A stretch of DNA of 64,000 nt. Origin: Cristatella mucedo. Taxonomy: Eukaryota; Bryozoa; Phylactolaemata; Cristatellidae. The notes beneath the pieces were generated by a model that saw only the letters and a list, made by a program, of their open reading frames with translations, was not told the origin of the DNA and did not search any database. Below, piece after piece: positions 10,945-23,830 of the stretch. Each line of letters starts with the position of its first letter. The stretch's first letter is position 1. The position numbers and the translations under genes are program-made. The stretch is taken from contig WPIO01000004.1 of assembly GCA_009760855.2 (NCBI GenBank), positions 14,085,501 through 14,149,500 on the forward strand, written 5' to 3'.

Positions 10945-11975
10945 GGACGAACTTTGTAGCAGTGTGGCTAATTTCACTACGAGCTACATGCTTGATTGGA
11001 ATGTTTTCGATGCGACCCCTTCCATCTCTAGTGTTTATAAGTAGTACATCGCAAGGGAATTCGGTACAAATATTTTTCAAGTCTCATCTGCTGTTATAGG
11101 TATCTTTCAGGCAGCTGCCTAGGTCAGCACAACGGCTGGAAAACTAAATTCTATCTGTTGATCCAACTCATGTGTGTTTGTATGCATTCAGCATGAAATC
11201 TCTATGCTCTATATTTATATTAAGCATGAAGCTTCTTATACTTGTGTACTCAAGTGTAGACTTAAAATAACGAACATCCATCATTAATGGTTTAATTGAG
11301 TACAACTCCCAAATAGTAGACATATTTTATACTGAGATGTAATACGCCAAATCTATAAGGCAAATATTGCTGACTATCTAATTTAACATTGGATCGGTAG
11401 CCTGCCTTAATAAATCATACTAATCTAAATCTATTGACAGTGAATAGCTGAAATTAGTAAAGAAACATGCAGAGCTGGCCGAAGTCCAGTGAGGATGGAT
11501 TGTAATCGTAGTCATTGTGCAACTGGCATACAGACTCAGCTTTTTCAAACACTCAGGTGAGACCCGAACAACTCAGCTATTTTCCAAAGAAAAGTCATTT
11601 GCAAGAATACTTTAAGATGCAGCGACAGTATTGAAGATCCGTTGCAGTGAGAGTCACGCTCTGTTGATAGCTGATCTATCTGTCTGCTGCTAAGCTGATT
11701 TTAGTGAATAGTGAATAGAACCCATTCTGCTCCTCTCAGCCAGATCCCCAAATGATGGCGTGCATTTTCTACAAATCCAACTAGGTGGACTGCTGGCTTA
11801 ACATACTAAACAACCTCACAAACGAGCTAAGCTGGCCGCAAACAAATGATGTGTGAAAACGGAAAACTCACTCCGGGATGTCGTCTCGATCGATTGTCTA
11901 CTGTAAATTGCAATGCTCCGGTTGAGCCAATCCACACTGCGATGGTCGAAGGAAGGAAACCTCCCTAAGCAACTT
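10945..11975. other. No recognised gene
   Basis: AT-rich, few open frames, nothing identifiable. Confidence 0.4.
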
Positions 11976-11977
11976 AC

Positions 11978-12020
11978 TGAGTCATAGTTCTGAGTCATAG
12001 TTCTGAGTCATAGTTCTGAG
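11978..12020. repeat. 13-bp tandem repeat
   Basis: Three exact copies of TGAGTCATAGTTC followed by TGAG. Confidence 0.95.
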
Positions 12021-12448
12021 GAAAGGCTCGCCAAGGCGAGTTGTTCTGTTCCTCTTACCCTTGCCTGTAGTTCAGCAATAATTTCGGAGAAGAGCACGCC
12101 TCTTCTTGGGCAAAGATATATACATGCGAACACTCGCGCACACATGCATTCGCGCACATGTATACACAGATATACACACAGGTACGTTTGTGCTTGCATA
12201 CACATGTGTCTCTGCCTGTCACTCTACAAAGCCAGGAAGACTTAAGTGCATATTACACTAGCCAGTTTTCAATGTCGCACATGAAAAGCAAGCGGCTTTT
12301 GGCACATAACTAATACACACTCGTATTCCTCGTTGCGGTGCACACAATATTGTACGCTACCACTGTAGCCACCAAAATATAAGGAGTCTAGCGGTGGTAG
12401 CAGCAATGGAGGGTGTTCGAGACAGAGTAAAGAGGGCCAGGGAGAGGT

Positions 12449-12600
12449 GGAGAGAGAGAGAGAGAGAGAGAGAGGGGAGAGGAAGGAAGGAGGAGGAGAG
12501 CACTGGAAAGATGAAAAGCAAGGAGATGAGAAAAAGAGGGAAGAGAGAGAGAGAGGGGGAGGGGGAGGGAGGGACGAGAGAGAGAGGGAGAGAGAAAGAC
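12449..12600. repeat. GA-rich low-complexity tract
   Basis: Interrupted GA and GGA runs. Frames here encode only Arg/Glu or Leu/Ser and are not genes. Confidence 0.95.
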
Positions 12601-12619
12601 CGTATAGACAAATGTAGAT

Positions 12620-14105
12620 GTGGCTACATCCACATCGGGACTACTGCCGTCCTGCACGTGATGGACTAGTCCTTGTGAAATGAACGATTTCACCTTAACA
12701 TCGGCCTCAGAAGTTGATTTCACTACCACTGACACAATATTGGCAGGGATTAAGCATTGAGAGCACTGGATAACGACAGCATGGAGGTGCCATCACAGGC
12801 CAGCACTCATTCACACTGACAGCATGACCCACCAAGTTCATAACATCGATCCCTCTCTCCATCTTACATCTGCACTGCCTCCTGCCAACTGCCACCAGGC
12901 CTTGTGCATGCTCTGCATGCAGTAGCAGAGCAGTCCTGAGTGCCTTCCAGTAAAGGTTGTTGCCGATCAGCAACGAACCGCTCGAAGCTGTTCGAAGGAG
13001 TGGCATGCATCTGTCGGTTTCAGAAACATAAAGTTCAGATACCAAATGTTAAGATGAGCATGCAGTCGCGAAGGAGGCAAGGTAAACCCCCGGAGAGATC
13101 ATCAGGGGGCATCTTGCCTTTTCCGGAAGTGAAAGCACACCCTGCTTTTTTGCCACAGCTGCCCGGGAGAAGTTGACACTTGAGGCCCCCTGCTTGATTT
13201 ACCACCACCAGTTGCACCAGACAAGAGGAAAAACAGCTCCGGAGGCAACTTGATCAGCCAAGATTGTTTGGAGAGTGGTGGCTGACACGTCCTCCCTGTG
13301 GTGTGCCACCACGGGTTGGCTTGAGAATCGTTGTGGTTTTGTGCACTTTGCCTCGGGTTGGCAGCAACATCATCCTGCCAAAACACCCACCGTTTTCTTT
13401 GCTTCAAGATTCGAGTGAAGGCAGAGACTCGGCCTTGGCCTTGGCGAGAAAAGGCTCGCGATAGCTGCCACCACTGACCAGCTGCTCGACGCATGCTGCA
13501 TGCACAGCATGGCTAGCTGCTAAGCCCGACACGTAGCATCACAGCCGGCAGGCGCTCTTACCTGCGGCGACGGCTCGGCTCACTTCCTGCCGCTTAGGGT
13601 ATCCTGTCTGCTGATGTCGTCAGAAAGCTGAGGCAGGAGAAAGCGGACAACAGTACAGCAATGACAAGCAGCCACATCGCTCTACCAAGGTACTATCCCC
13701 TGCCACAGACGACGGCAGTCGCAAAAACGATGCCTGCGGCAGTGGCAGCAGCAGCAGAACACATCACCATCCTGGATACGTGGGCATGGCAGTAGGCAGC
13801 AAGCTCGGTTTACGGAAAGCTAGCTAAAAGTTTTGGACTGCAGTTGTCTGACCCACACATGCATGGTGGCTAAGGGTCTCCTCTTTTTTCATTAGACCCC
13901 CTGCAGCTCTGCTGGTGCCATCGATTCATTGCGTGGCCGATAAGGCCACCACTGCAGCAGTCAGGAGCAGCTCAGGAACCAGAAGCCACAGCCTTCTACC
14001 ACCAGGTGTCGCCGCCACCCATGGCTTCGGGGCAGCGACGGCTGCATCACGACATCCGGAGCTGCTCAGGGCCAGCAAGTCCATGCCGAGGTATACATGC
14101 CCCCT
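12620..14105. other. No recognised gene
   Basis: GC-moderate DNA with many GCAGCAG steps and overlapping 60-130 codon frames on both strands. None shows a motif or paired splice sites that I trust. Confidence 0.35.
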
Positions 14106-14107
14106 GC

Positions 14108-14880
14108 CGAATAATAACAACAATACTAATAATAATAAGTCACTTGTAAAGCTCTCTAAGGGAACATAATCTCTATCTTGGCGCTTCATAACTCTACACA
14201 TTTATGCTTGAGCTTAAGTATATCTAATGTGCTATGAACTGAAGCCCATCCTGATGCCTAAGGAGACTAACAGATATTTATTAATGATGCAGGTCACAAA
14301 CTAAGGTCGTTCACTTGCGATCTCACATTAGACAAGTTATTGTAATAGAATCAATACCCAAGGATTAGTGACATGCCCGGTATCAAGCACACAAAAGCAA
14401 ATAAGTATCATGCTTAGGCCAGCATGCTAAAGCAAACATGAGGGCACTCATGGCCACAGCTAGAAAAACGCGTGGCTAGTAACATGCACTAAATCATGCA
14501 CTAGAACAAACTCAAAGCACACCCGAGCAGTCGAAACTGACAAGATAACTGACAAGATAAGGAAAAGCTGACCAGAACAGATGTGTCTTCAACTGGCACT
14601 TGAAAGACGTCTAATCATTGCAGGCTGTGACACTAGCTGCAAGCGAGTTCCTGGCTGTCGGTGCCTACGAGTTGCAGGCTGCAGATCACCTAAGGATTTC
14701 AATTTGATGATGCGATAGAGAGGAGATGATGATGAGGATGAGACGGTGATGATTCGAGCAAGAAGCAAGTAGGTCGGATAGGCAAGCTTTGCAAGCGAGT
14801 GAAGTGACCTGCTGAAAGCCAGAATGAGGATCTTGAAATCAAGTCGATGCTTGATAGGGAACTTTCGGACCTATTTCATG
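14108..14880 (-). mobile_element. LINE C-terminus, 3' UTR and tail
   Basis: Read on the - strand the end of a CR1/L2-like ORF2 can be traced (FKCQLKTHLFWSAFPYL near 14560-14610, after a region corresponding to APT..NSL). A decayed 3' UTR and the family tail with ATT-type terminus follow at 14108-14190. Several frame breaks are present. The assignment rests on the KSQLKTHLF-like motif and the shared tail. Confidence 0.6.
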
Positions 14881-14889
14881 CTGCCCATA

Positions 14890-17135
14890 GCACTCAGTAG
14901 ATGCGTCGTGCAGTAGCCCTCATAATACGATTAGTGGCTTCACAAGTCAGCCCCAGCAAAACTTAAATAATAACTCACAAGGCTACGCACGAGTTGAATC
15001 GTAAATTCTTTTTACTTTCTTATTGAAAGGGTATGGACAGCCATTGTCATTTACCACTGCCCTACCCGTGGATCATATGGTTCGAGCACAGTCTCCCCTA
15101 GCCCCTAGTTAGTGAGCAAAACGAAAGGACATTTTACAAAAGATAATAAATGTAGCAAGGGAGCTGTTTCCCTTTTCTTGAAGAGTACCTTAAAGAATGC
15201 TTTTTCATGGAAAGAACATATTGTCCTGCAAACATTAATGCGTTCGATCCTACCTTTAAAAAAGAGGCCATACAACCTCCCCTCTAACAGCATCAGAAGT
15301 GTCGCATGAGTCTGGGAGACGATAAAGTAACTACCGAAAGAGGATCCAAACAAAGCCATTCTCTCCCAGTCCCGAAGGAACCTAACCGTATTATTTACAA
15401 AGAAAGTATTGCTACAGTTTGCTCTGCTCATGGTTAAACACGATGAACCCGAAGCATTAGCACCTTTTTATGATACAAAGAGCACCACTGGTCTACACGA
15501 CGTCCGCATCAAGACTGAATACCTTTCAATCTTTCCGAAGTATAGTGAACGATTTTCAGATAGAGCATAATTGAATCAGTGGCACGTCACTAGAGCCCTA
15601 GTATCGCTAGAGGGGCTCTTGCCGGTTTAGCTATTGCAGACGGAGTCTACCCGGTAAGGAATGGCGACATATAAATTATTTAACCAAAATTAATCTTTAG
15701 ATTTAGCATCCCTATCGTAACTATATTGAAACGGTCCTCGCTCGCTCTTGTACTTATTAATGCAATCTTTCGTGAAAAGTCAGCAAAAAGAGGCAAAACA
15801 GAGGTGCTCTTTCGGACGACCTTTGGAAGTAGCCAGGCCTCTGAGCAACTTAATTCGGTCGCTGATTACGGAGGTCATTCGAGCTTTGCTGATTTTTGGG
15901 CTGTTGCCAGCTTTAGAGATACGGTTTCACTCCATTTGAATTCGTGCCAACTCGGCTGGCAAGTAACCTACATTGAGGGCTCGTCGCAAGCTGTCCGAAA
16001 TAAAGAGGGTGTAAAAAATTGAACAGCACAGTTTTTCGGGGAGTAAAACCAAGTAACAGCATCCCCAACAAGTTCCCATCGATCATTAGGATTTGGTCGG
16101 AACACCCTAGCAGGTCATTGGCGGTGCAAGGGAGTTGCTGGCAATTTTTTGTCTGTTGGTTGGGTGCTGCCGTTCGTGTAGCGTCAATAACCTCGGTCGT
16201 ACGCAGCAGCTTGTGATGGCAGCAACAATGTTCGTTGCCATAGCAGCAGGTAACGTCCCCGTCGGCAGATCCGGTGGTTGTTCTTAGCACTCCTTGGTTC
16301 CTTGACAGTATCCGATGGAACTGTCACTGTTGTTCTGTTACACATTGGTTCACTGCCCTTCCAAACAATCAGCCGAACGAATCGCCTAGGCACACCTCCA
16401 ACTGATTTGTGCATTGTTTGTGCTTCCGGCGCTTATTTGCTTACCAAAAGAAATTTGCCGCGAAAGCTGCCTCCGCGACAGAATAAACTGCATGAGGCTG
16501 GTGGCTGTCAGGTCTCCTGTGACCTGGCACTTCCTGTGACCTGGCACTTCCTCCACACGGCTCGCTGTCTTCGGCTGGTCTTCAGGCCAGAGCGGATACA
16601 CTTTTAATTTTTTTGGAGCATTTTTGGTATCCTCCGATGCGTTGCTATTGGCATCGATTGCAATGCTGCATTTGTTGCGCTTGACAGATATCTGATGAGC
16701 CACAGGGAGGTTCCAGGTCGTGACGATGTTCAGGCCACCATATTGTCGACCGGTTCACAGGTACCCACACAACGACAGCAGACGCACGGCTGTGGAGTCG
16801 AGTCGGCCAGCAAGCCACCTGCAGCCTGCAGGTTTGCAGCCCGGGTATTAGGCCACCGCTTCTGCCAGCTCAGCAGCAGCAGCAGCCTCTACCACTGCAG
16901 CAAATGGCATCACTAGAAGACTCCTAAAAGCGGGATGCTGCTAAAGCACAGTAATGACTCAGCATCGCCTTCTGAGAACCTGCATCAAATCCTGAGAGTG
17001 CTTCCTGCTTGCTAAGAGTGCTTCCCTGCACTGTAGGGGGAGGAGGAGTTCCCAACCCACTACTGTGGTACTGCAGTGGTGAGCTTTTGCTCAATTCCTG
17101 CAGTCGGACTAGTGTGTCTGGAATGCAAGACAAAG
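14890..17135. other. No recognised gene; one decayed open region
   Basis: The + strand from 15112 to about 15590 stays open apart from about three stops (AVSLFLKSTLKNAFSWKEH, then SQSRRNLTVLFTKKVLLQ, then HDVRIKTEYLSIFPKYSERF). This looks like a decayed coding sequence, but I cannot place it in a family. The rest (15700-17130) has overlapping frames on both strands without motifs. Confidence 0.35.
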
Positions 17136-17139
17136 TGCT

Positions 17140-17300
17140 AAAATATTAGCTGATTTAACAGCCTTATTTACATAGCGGTATAAGAGCCTTAATGGCTATC
17201 ACCGCTGCTTACAGTTGGCAATACAGGATCGCCCACAGCAAGGCTCGAACCTATGTCCTCGGTCGTAAAGAGCAAGCCTTCAGGAGTACACGACCTACTT
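17140..17300 (-). mobile_element. SINE family B (tRNA-derived)
   Basis: On the - strand a decayed box B (AGGTTCGAGCCTTGCTGTGG) is followed by GCGATCCTGTATTGCC, a GGTGATAGCCATTAAGG segment and the family B end AGGCTGTTAAATCAGC. It matches 31855, 49268, 60393 and 63098. The A-box side is eroded. Confidence 0.7.
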
Positions 17301-17304
17301 CATC

Positions 17305-18109
17305 GTCGTCAGAGGTCAGCTGCTGCGGCAGTCGTGTCTGCCGCTGAAGCAGAAAAGTACAAAGGCCGAGGCAGTGCAGAATATGAGATAAGCACCCATA
17401 AAAGCAGTCCTAGCATGCTCTCGGTGTTCTCCACAAGCAAGATAAATTATGTTGCTCAAAGAGTGACAGTCATCGTGAAAGCCTAAAGAAAGCTGGCACC
17501 CATGGAAAACCTGCCCGAAAAAAAACGGCTGAAAAATAACAATGCGAGAGGCAGGGCATGATGCTGTGCTCTAGTGAGTACAGCTTTGTGGCCTCGAGAT
17601 ATCGGAGCAGCTAGGAAGGCCAGCACTAGAGCTAGCTCCAATAGCGCTCTCACCTCTCGCCGGCAGCTGCAGCGAGGGCCATCCACGGCATCCCCGACTG
17701 CTACCGCCGTGGCAGCACCTCGGTCAAAGTGCCTGGACAGTTGGAAGCTCCCTCTCCTGCTGTTGCTGTCCGCTGGCAGACCGATATACTTACGCTGCTG
17801 CTGCCAATGCCACCATCTGCTGCTGCCGCCATCTGCCATTGCTGCCATCTGCCACTGCTGCTGAAAATACAAAGCTACTGCTTCGGCAGCCAAAGCTGCC
17901 ACTGCAGTTCATCCGTGGAGGGCGGAGAGGCATTTTAGGGGAGAGGAGAGGTGCTTTAGCTAAGAGCAGGAGCTGCAAAGCCATCCAGTCGGGAGTGCAA
18001 ACTACACTGGATGAAGCGGTGGCAATGTCCTAATAGCGAGATAGGGGTGCACCGAGTGTCCATGGCTGTCTTAAGAGCATCTTCCGGCTGGTTTTCGATA
18101 TCCGGCTGC

Positions 18110-18110
<1 letters not shown>
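17305..18110. other. GCT/CAG-rich DNA, no recognised gene
   Basis: Dense CTGCTG and GCAGCAG steps open long frames on both strands (17483-17902 -, 17574-17864 +). They encode Ala/Gln/Ser-biased peptides that look like composition effects. Confidence 0.4.
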
Positions 18111-18111
<1 letters not shown>

Positions 18112-18180
<69 letters not shown>

Positions 18181-18195
18181 TCTCTCTCTCTCTCC
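18112..18195. repeat. (TC)n microsatellite
   Basis: Nearly pure TC run with one CCC interruption near 18176. Confidence 0.98.
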
Positions 18196-18283
18196 TGATA
18201 GCTTCGACCTTCTTGACTAGTCCTACTACTTGAAAGACCTATCCGTGCTCACCATTGGAGGCAGCAGTGTGGCTAACGACTGA

Positions 18284-18385
18284 TAAAAATAATACTAATA
18301 GTATTACTAATAATTTACACAGCACCCTCCGTGAACTAAATCTTTTTCTAGGCACTTGAAAAATGTTGCAAAGGAAGTATGTCAA
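18284..18385 (-). mobile_element. LINE/SINE 3' tail
   Basis: The - strand shows TTCCTTTGCAACA, then GTGCCTAGAAAAAGATTTAG, GGGTGCTGTGTAAAT and an interrupted ATT/ACT terminus. Truncated copy without a head. Confidence 0.75.
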
Positions 18386-19100
18386 TACTGTCAGTGATAG
18401 TATGCACAATGGTACCACGTATGAGCACACAAAAAACAATTAACAAGAACCCAAGGAATGCCGTGAGGCAAACTAACTGTCTGGTATCTGTACTGAGCTG
18501 GCAGACCGGAAAAGCAGCAGGGCAGCAAAGGCCTGCCGACCATCGGTGCCGCTGGAAAAGTCCGTGCCCCCCGGCGTCGTCTGCAGCGCTTGTTCCGAGG
18601 TACTGCAGTCCCGCAGGGAATCAAGCAGTAGCGTCACAGAGCAGCTTTGCTCGGCAGGGCCGCCTGCAAATCGCCCAGCAAGCAGCAGTGCAGCAGGGAG
18701 AGCGACAGCAATGCTGCATCGCTCCGTGTCCTCTCAACAGAGTCTTCTGCCCCTTGGGCGAAGGTGCTCCCTGCGTCTGCCTCCACCGAAGCTCAACTGC
18801 CCGGTGCACAGAAACTTGCAGGACACGATGCTCGTGGGGCGCAGAAGCCGCTCGTGCCTCGCCTCCTCATCAGACGACCAGCTGCTGCCGCCGCCTGCGC
18901 GGCTCGCAGCGCTGCCTGCTCATCTGGGTCAGTCGTGCGTCACTGTACGCGAGCTTGCTCGTGCCGAGGCCTCTTGTACTCAGATCTTTCTAGGGACCCC
19001 TCCGAACTACATCGTGTGCCTCCTCTATTCCGTGTCGGCATGTCAGTGCTGGTAATGGCGGCTTCCTCTCTTTTTTTTGCCAGTCTCACTTATGCACAGT
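18386..19100. other. Open but unassigned GC-rich region
   Basis: Three overlapping frames stay open here (up to 204 codons at 18379-18993 +). The peptides are Ser/Arg/Cys-biased, all three + frames are similar in quality, and one runs straight into the AT/GT microsatellite. No reliable coding call. Confidence 0.3.
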
Positions 19101-19102
19101 TC

Positions 19103-19292
<190 letters not shown>

Positions 19293-19299
19293 CTTTCTC

Positions 19300-21150
19300 T
19301 TATATATCCCTTTCTCTTACTTATATATCCCTCTCTCCAGTCCCCCTTCCTAGTTGCTATCTCACTCTATGTTTGTCCCTCTCTCATCCCTTTCGTTCTT
19401 TCTCTTTTCCTTTTTTTCTCTCCTCAACTTGCTTCCCACACCTGGACCGGCATGTGCAAGTGCCTTACCCTTCGGCCAAACCCAGCCGTGCCGTGTTTAC
19501 ATCGCTGCTGCTCCTGCCCTTTCTTGCTCGCCTTCCCTGCCCTCGCTTGCTCGCAAGCATGAACGCTGTGCACTAGAAAGGCATGCATGCGCCGGTGGCC
19601 GGTGGTGTCGGCGCAATTTCTATTTCTCTGCGAACTTTGGCTCTTTGCCGTGGTACGGTACTTTGGTCATATCGAGCGTCTTTCGCGATCTCTGAATTGC
19701 CTACGCAGTATATGTTGGTGACATATCTGCGCAGGTGATCACAAACAGCAGACGGGCAAACTGGACGGAAATTCCCGACCAGCACAGCACATTCCGAATT
19801 CCGACTGCTGCCACCGGCTGCAGCGCCGTCAGACAGAGCAGAGCAAGTGCTCGGGCAAGGCAACTCCTGGCTCGCGGCTCCTGCCGCCGTCGCTGCTGCC
19901 ATCGGCCACTGCCGCAGCCACCCCTGGACGTCCGCTCTCTGCCAGTCGTCTGCGTGGCAGCAGCAGCGGCTGCGGCCACCAGCCAGCTGACAGCACGTCC
20001 GGACCCAGGTCGTGGAACGAGCTGATCGGCAGTCACAGCCCACCACCGCCAACGCAGCTGCAGGTGCCTCGGCAGACTGCCGTAGCGACATCCTCGATGG
20101 CTGCAGCCACCGGGTGAGTGCACCGGTCGGTCCCCCCCCCCTCCGGGCAGCACAGCTCACGGCTGAAAGTGGTGGCCAGCGTTTGCCGAACAGCTGCCGA
20201 TCAACAGGCCAGCCTGTGTGTGTGCCATGGTTAGGTACGTACAGTGGTTGTTTGTCTCAGCTAATTTTGTAGTTTTTTTTCGGCTTCGAGGGAGGAAGAA
20301 AGGAGGCTGGGGAGATTTGGACTAGACGGCCACCAGCAGTACACAGGGCAATTAGTGGTTGCCTATCCATCGGCTTTCACCCTGAGCTCGAACGAGGGAG
20401 GTCGAGCAGACAGATGCACCTGCTGCAGGGCTGGCTAACTGTTCTATTTAGGGCGGCCATGGCTTGTCGGTTGTGCTTGGCAGAGCTACAGCTAGAATCA
20501 GTGCAGGGCTTTGCATTAGACTCGACTGCAGCTTCCGCTGCAGAACTCCGGACGTACACTGGCCACCGGCAGACTGATGCAGTGGTCATCCCGAACGGAT
20601 CCAGCTCAGTATCGAAGTCTAGGCTTTTTCCACACATCCGTGTAAACACAAGCAAACGAGAGAGGGGAGTATAATTAGTAGTTTCCATGAAGAAAACTAG
20701 TGTCATCATCGCGTCTCATCGATTTGAAGGCATTTGCTTATACGGCAGCTAGCATCGTGAGAGACAAACTCGCTGTTTCACTCTTTGCATTGGGACTCTG
20801 TCCCCTTAACCAGAGCAGATCGATATAAAAACAAGTGCCTCTCTAAACGTTTCCACTTCTGTTCATGACAAGCCATGTCCTTCTTCGTAACTAGTGCTAC
20901 CACATTCTTTTTGGGAGTTTAGTGCTAGGTAAATCCACCTACTAATTTAGTAAAATATGTGTTCATTTATTTCAGGGGCATTTATTGCATTGAGTCGAAA
21001 ATGGAAACATTCATAGAGCAGCAGCTAAAACTGCCAAAAAGAGGCTGCAGCTGCTGCTGCCAGAACAGCATCAAGTCTGCACCATGGGTGGTCTCAAAGA
21101 GTCATGTGTGTGCACGTGCTGGCATGCACGTCAGTGCGAGCCGTCTAAGT
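19300..21150. other. No recognised gene
   Basis: GC-rich, with many GCAGC steps. Long frames at 19573-20160 and 19701-20153 (-) compete with + strand frames and have no motifs. A CRLCLAE tetrad-like start near 20460 is too short to call a zinc-finger domain. Confidence 0.35.
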
Positions 21151-21159
21151 GTGGGTATG

Positions 21160-21235
21160 TGTGCATGTGTGCATGTGTGCGTGTGTGTGTGTGTGTGCGT
21201 GTGTGTGTGTGTGAGCATGTGTGTATTTGCTTGTG
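21160..21235. repeat. (GT)n microsatellite
   Basis: GTGTGT run with GC interruptions. Confidence 0.95.
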
Positions 21236-21467
21236 TTTTTTCGATCGTACGAGTGTGAATACAAGCACGGCGATACTAACAATAATACGGCATCTGTATG
21301 GCACTGTAACTCAAGGCACTTTATGCATTCATACTAGACTAGAGTGAGACATCATAGAGTCAATTATGGGACAACCATGGAACTCTCGAGAAGAAGTTAA
21401 TGCTGAACATGACACAGTGGCTGAAGGACATCATCTAAGATCGATTAAGTGGCATATCGCACGAGTT

Positions 21468-21560
21468 ACATTAATAATAGTAATAATGCACTTGATAAAG
21501 CGCCCCCCAGAGAACTTAATCTCTTTCTAGGTGCTTTACATTTGCTGCAAAGGGTGCCAA
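21468..21560 (-). mobile_element. LINE/SINE 3' tail
   Basis: The - strand shows GCAGCAAATGTAAAGCACC, TAGAAAGAGATTAAG, GGGGCGCTTTATCAAGTGC and ATTATTACT. A good copy of the tail, 5'-truncated. Confidence 0.85.
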
Positions 21561-21936
21561 ATTGCTGCAGCATTGTCTGGCTTTTCCGGTGCCATTATCG
21601 GTGCCAGCAGCAAGCAGTACGTTGAGTAGCAGCATGACCAATAGCCGGCCGACGCATTGCAGATACTAACCAAAGTATGCCGATCCACAATCAAAATCGA
21701 GAGCGAATGTAGAAGCATACAGATCCTCGAATAGCCAGCTTCATAGATATCGATATATACAGAGTTGGAAAGCTCGGCGACCCTTGTAATATAAGGGTTT
21801 TCGCAGATTTTTGTCGGACAGCCAGGAGCTGCAATTTCATGAGCTGATAGAGAGCATAGAGCTGGTTAATCAGATGTAGCTTGGACTGGATATTTGTAGC
21901 CAGGGCTGCGCGAATCTGGAGCCCGTTCAAAAAATA

Positions 21937-21939
<3 letters not shown>

Positions 21940-22017
<78 letters not shown>
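21940..22017. repeat. (GT)n microsatellite
   Basis: 39 uninterrupted GT units. Confidence 0.99.
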
Positions 22018-22020
<3 letters not shown>

Positions 22021-22428
22021 GGTCGGTCCGTGAGGAGGGCAGGTGGAGGCAACCAGCCAGCCCTATGCCCCTAGGTGCGCTATGCATCTAGTTACTGCCC
22101 AGAGCTCTGACGACTTGAGTTCCACACGACCAGTTTCTACTTCGATGGATATGTTAAGAAAGAACCGTGCTCAAACATTTGTATATGGCTGAGTGGCTCG
22201 TGCTCATGTCGACTGCGCTCACGGATGTAGTACACTAAATCCACTCTGTGCACGTGCAATGCTGCACTTTCAAATTAACGTTTACATATATTTAATGAGC
22301 TCCCTAAACCTAGAATAACGAGGTAGGGACCATGACACACATCTGCGTCCTCACATTTAAGAGTAATTCTGGCTGTGATAGGACCGGTGCTTTCTGCGCA
22401 ACTATATCTTATGTGGTACATTATTGCA

Positions 22429-22429
<1 letters not shown>

Positions 22430-22501
<72 letters not shown>

Positions 22502-22502
22502 G
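22430..22502. repeat. (AT)n microsatellite
   Basis: TA run with a few GTA interruptions. Confidence 0.97.
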
Positions 22503-22559
22503 GTTTTGGCACCAGTAGTTGTGGTAGAGTAAGCTCACAGGCCGGAAAGGAGGGGATTT

Positions 22560-22880
22560 CAGCAATTGCTATTGGCGATCGTACTCTTGTCTAAGCGGGC
22601 CCTAATTTTGGCAATGTTCCTCGGCTGTAAGTAGGGCCGACTTAGCAGTGGAGGCAGTGTGATCAGCCAATGACACGTTGTTTTGGGTGCCCAGACAAGC
22701 GCAACTGCATCCATCGTTAGCATGCCCAGATTACGACGGTATGTCAAGGGGGTGAAGCCTGATGAACTAATCTTGAGAGCGAGCTCTTACAACTTGAGAA
22801 TGACAGGAGGCATGCCCGTAACTATTAGGTCGTCGTTCTTATCGGCGCTAAAGCTTTATCTTCAGATGGCTGCTGTCGAA
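22560..22880 (-). mobile_element. LINE RT fragment (family A)
   Basis: On the - strand the post-catalytic part of the RT can be followed in pieces (ELALKISSSGFTPL, then YRRNLGML, then LQPRNIAKIRARLDKSTI). It is the same segment as in the copies at 23400 and 34490. Frameshifts separate the pieces. Confidence 0.7.
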
Positions 22881-23258
22881 CTGCTCACTTTTGCCTACAC
22901 ATGCTGCAACTGAGGTGAGTGAGTCGGAAGTAGGAGCGAGGCCGAGAAGGGTCGATGGACAGGCAGAGGTAGTAAAAGTTATTCTTCATTCTTCCAGCAG
23001 AGAACTCTACTGTTACTGCTACCGAAATCTTTATGCAGTTCGCGTGGCATGCAATGCAAGTACTGGCACGGCACATCCGTTTGCAGACCATCACACTCGT
23101 CCGGCTCGGATTTCAGGAAAAGCAAGCATCACGCAGGCCACCGAAGAAGGTCTAGCCAGTGCAGGCAGCGGCGCACGCACACCAGCCTCCCTGCTTCCGG
23201 CACCGAGTCGAGCAAGGCAGGAGGCCTGTGGCTGCGTCTGCGCCGTGCCTTCGCTCAG

Positions 23259-23317
23259 TCTTCGGTGGCAGCGGTCCTGCAGCAGTATCAGCAGTCAGCG
23301 CACTCCGACAACTTCTT
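23259..23317 (+). CDS. Unknown gene 1, predicted exon 1 of the visible series
   Basis: Acceptor GTGCCTTCGCTCAG is followed by 19 codons (SSVAAVLQQYQQSAHSDNF) and two bases, then the donor TT|GTAAGT, a near-perfect donor. The peptide is Gln/Ser-rich. The phase-2 end joins in frame to the exon at 25085 and yields a Leu codon across the junction. The true start may lie further upstream, because no initiating ATG with good context was found in this exon. The following intron (23318-25084) holds an antisense LINE fragment. Confidence 0.45.
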
Positions 23318-23399
23318 GTAAGTCGCTCCCAAGCGAGCGAGCACTGTGCAAGCAAATTCCTTCTCGCACGAGTGAGCCGCCGCCGACCGCTGCCATGTA

Positions 23400-23830
23400 G
23401 GAGGGCCAGGTGATGTGGTAACTGTAATGCTCACGACAGACAAGTCTAGCTGCAGAGTTTTGCACCAGCTGTAAGCGCCTGATTGCACATGCCGGTAGGC
23501 CAGCAAGCAGTGATTTACAGAAGTCAAGAGGGGATGTCACAAATGCACGGACCACTAGACGAGGTATCCTTATCTAAGCAAGCCCGAATTTTAGCAATGT
23601 TATGTACTTGAAAGTAGGCAGACTTGACTGTGGAGCTGATGTGGTCGTCTAACAAAAGGTCACTGTGGAACATGACATCTAGATTTTGTGCAGATTCAAC
23701 AGGAGATATGCTGACAGAGCCGATTTTGAGCGTTAGCCTTTTCAATTTCTGAATCACACTTGGTTTGCCCATAACTAGTAGGGTTAGTTGTATCATCATT
23801 TAATTTAAGAACTCCATCCATGTGCGAATG
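23400..23830 (-). mobile_element. LINE RT C-terminal fragment (family A), in an intron
   Basis: The - strand encodes, in two overlapping frames, the segment after the RT catalytic site: LTLKIGSVSISPVESAQNL, LLLDDHISSTVKSAYFQVHN, IAKIRACLDKDT, AFVTSPLDFCKSLLAGLPAC and RRLQLVQNSAARLVCREH. This order is typical of CR1/L2-type ORF2. At least one frameshift separates the two halves, near 23530. It lies antisense within the first intron of gene 1. Confidence 0.85.

Noticed and set aside
20460-20520. CRLCLAE motif resembling a ZAD zinc-finger start
   Set aside because: The second Cys pair expected about 40-60 residues later is absent and the surrounding frame is not coding-like.
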